A stretch of DNA of 7,114 nucleotides from positions 1-7,114 of the forward strand of contig CAUAEH010000066.1 in assembly GCA_958427975.1 (NCBI GenBank), in the 5' to 3' direction. Of the stretch, positions 6,206 through 7,114 are shown in pieces. The position numbers and the translations under genes are program-made. Each line of letters starts with the position of its first letter. Within the stretch, counting starts at the first letter, position 1. This DNA is from an uncultured Collinsella sp. Its GTDB lineage: Bacteria; Actinomycetota; Coriobacteriia; Coriobacteriales; Coriobacteriaceae. The notes below the pieces were generated by a model that worked only from the letters and a program-made list of their open reading frames with translations, ran no database searches and was not told the DNA's origin.

Positions 6206-6859
6206 CTACCCCTTCAATTCGGTCAGGTCGTGGGAGTCGAGCGACTTGGTGTCGTTCCAGATCCTCACGACGACGGCGGACATGATGATGACGGCGAAAA
6301 TGGCGTCGGTGGCGATGCCGATCTCGATGATCTCGGGGGCCGTGGGCGCGAGCAGGGCGAGCGTCACGTGGCTACCGTTCTCCATAAGGCAGTACCCGAA
6401 GATTTGCTTGAGGATGTTGCGCTGGGAGATGATGCACGTGAGGCCGACGAAGAAGTGCGCGAAGCTGATGGCGAGGGCCGGAGTAGCCACCTCAGCGGTG
6501 GGCAGGCTCAGGCGCGTGACCACCGCGAAGCAGATGGCCACCTCCAGACCGGTGAGGATGATGGTCCAGGCCGGCTTGATGGAGGAGGTCAGCGTGCTAT
6601 CGGCAGGCGAACCCATCTTTTTGTAGGCACGGTTGAGAATGAACGGAACGAGGATCACCTTGGTGACGAAGGCCGACGCGGCCCACATGAGAAGCTCGGT
6701 GGCACCGGTGGTGAGGCCCAGGGTGAGCAGCACGCCCACCAGGACAACCGACTGGATCGCGTACCACTTAATGGCGGACGGGATGGTCTTCGAGACGACC
6801 ACCATGGTGGAGGTCACGATCAGAAGACCGCCCAGGATATTGACTAACGAATAACCCAT
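6206..6859 (-). CDS. hyfE: Hydrogenase-4 membrane subunit HyfE (NuoK-related)
   Basis: 217-residue membrane protein with about 6-7 hydrophobic segments, essentially the length of E. coli HyfE (216). The second half matches it closely: CIISQRNILKQIFGYCLMEN (142-161), then GSH, EIGIATDAIFAVI (179-191) and a DLTELKG ending (E. coli NLTALKG). The first half carries WAASAFVTKVILVPFIL (59-75), also HyfE-typical. The C-terminal half is NuoK-like: E160 sits where NuoK has its TM2 glutamate, and D185 may stand in for the second one, suggesting a role in proton movement through the membrane arm (inference). The ATG has a near-perfect AGGAGGT (6865-6871) 5 bases upstream that overlaps the hyfD stop, and the gap to hyfD is 10 bases. 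Like HyfF, it is present in hydrogenase-4 but not in hydrogenase-3, so it helps define the operon type. Confidence 0.96.
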   Translation of the reverse strand: MGYSLVNILGGLLIVTSTMVVVSKTIPSAIKWYAIQSVVLVGVLLTLGLTTGATELLMWAASAFVTKVILVPFILNRAYKKMGSPADSTLTSSIKPAWTIILTGLEVAICFAVVTRLSLPTAEVATPALAISFAHFFVGLTCIISQRNILKQIFGYCLMENGSHVTLALLAPTAPEIIEIGIATDAIFAVIIMSAVVVRIWNDTKSLDSHDLTELKG

Positions 6860-6869
6860 GTCCTACCTC

Positions 6870-7114
6870 CTAACCCATCCAACTAGAGGACAGAGGACCG
6901 GCGACGACGACCATGATCATGAGGACGACGAACACGAACGCCATGGCGCGCGGAAGGGGCTGGCCGGCGGCCACGGTCTCGCTCGGCTCACCGGGCAGGA
7001 CCTTACCCATCCAACGCAGGAACCATGCGAAGGTGGCGACGGTCTCGACGACCATGACGCACACGAGGACGAAGATGACCGTGTTGGAAGCACCAACCGC
7101 GAAGCCACCGGAAA
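6870..7114 (-). CDS. hyfD: Hydrogenase-4 membrane subunit HyfD, C-terminal 80 residues (cut by window edge)
   Basis: The frame is open from the right edge to a TAG at 6870-6872, giving the last 80 residues of an antiporter-like membrane subunit. The stretch VVETVATFAWFLRWMGKVLP, followed by GEPSETVAAGQPLP, lines up with the C-terminus of E. coli HyfD (IESVASFAWFIRWFGRVVPG, then KPSEAVADAAPLP). Two transmembrane helices are visible: one ending at the FLRW segment, and a final one (AMAFVFVVLMIMVVVAGPL) before a short SSSWMG end. HyfD is a NuoL/M/N-type subunit of the proton-translocating arm and directly precedes hyfE in E. coli, as here. A GTG at 7062-7064 is internal and is not the start; the true start lies outside the window. 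The key charged residues of the channel are upstream and cannot be checked. Confidence 0.93.
   Translation of the reverse strand, partial: SGGFAVGASNTVIFVLVCVMVVETVATFAWFLRWMGKVLPGEPSETVAAGQPLPRAMAFVFVVLMIMVVVAGPLSSSWMG

Noticed and set aside
1357..6859. Respiratory complex I (Nuo) segment
   Set aside because: The NuoB/C/D/I-like proteins could suggest nuo, but HyfG keeps both CxxC nickel motifs and a cleavable tail, and hycI, hyfE and hyfJ are present. Gene order also matches hyf.

Overview
The window is one densely packed minus-strand operon segment encoding most of a group 4 [NiFe] hydrogenase of the Hyf (hydrogenase-4, formate hydrogenlyase type 2) kind. In transcription order, from the right edge to the left edge, the genes are hyfD (3' end only), hyfE, hyfF, hyfG, hyfH, hyfI, hyfJ, a hycI-type maturation protease, and the 5' end of a FocA/FocB-type formate channel gene. 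Assignments rest on reading the translations against remembered E. coli Hyf/Hyc sequences; no search was run.

Organism: the DNA is GC-rich, with strong G/C preference at third codon positions and good Shine-Dalgarno sites. The proteins are clearly related to, but well diverged from, the enterobacterial ones. A gut Coriobacteriia such as Collinsella would fit, as an anaerobic, high-GC, hydrogen-producing fermenter. This is an inference from composition and gene content, not a demonstrated identity.

Layout. Positions 7114-4637 hold the membrane arm: the hyfD end, hyfE and hyfF, which are antiporter-like and NuoK-like subunits related to complex I. Positions 4632-1357 hold the catalytic arm: hyfG (large subunit with NiFe site), hyfH (two [4Fe-4S] clusters) and hyfI (small subunit with one [4Fe-4S] cluster). 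Positions 1356-272 hold maturation genes: hyfJ (HycH-like) and hycI, whose product should remove the C-terminal tail of HyfG. Positions 232-1 begin a formate/nitrite transporter gene. Intergenic gaps are 10, 3, 4, 1, 2, 0, -1 and 39 bases, with no terminator or internal promoter seen, so one transcript with translational coupling is likely.

How it works together (family knowledge plus inference): a formate dehydrogenase and the remaining subunits HyfA-HyfC, expected to lie upstream outside the window, would feed formate electrons through HyfH and HyfI to the NiFe site in HyfG. There protons are reduced to H2. HyfD and HyfF are antiporter-like, and HyfF keeps the charged residues of proton-pumping subunits, so the complex may conserve energy. 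The channel at the 3' end would supply or export formate.

I found no previously undescribed system. The second-look points are the operon variant (hycI where E. coli has hyfR), an unusual HycI metal-site motif, and terminal extensions on HyfJ, HyfH, HyfG and HycI. No stretch over 300 bases lacks a gene.
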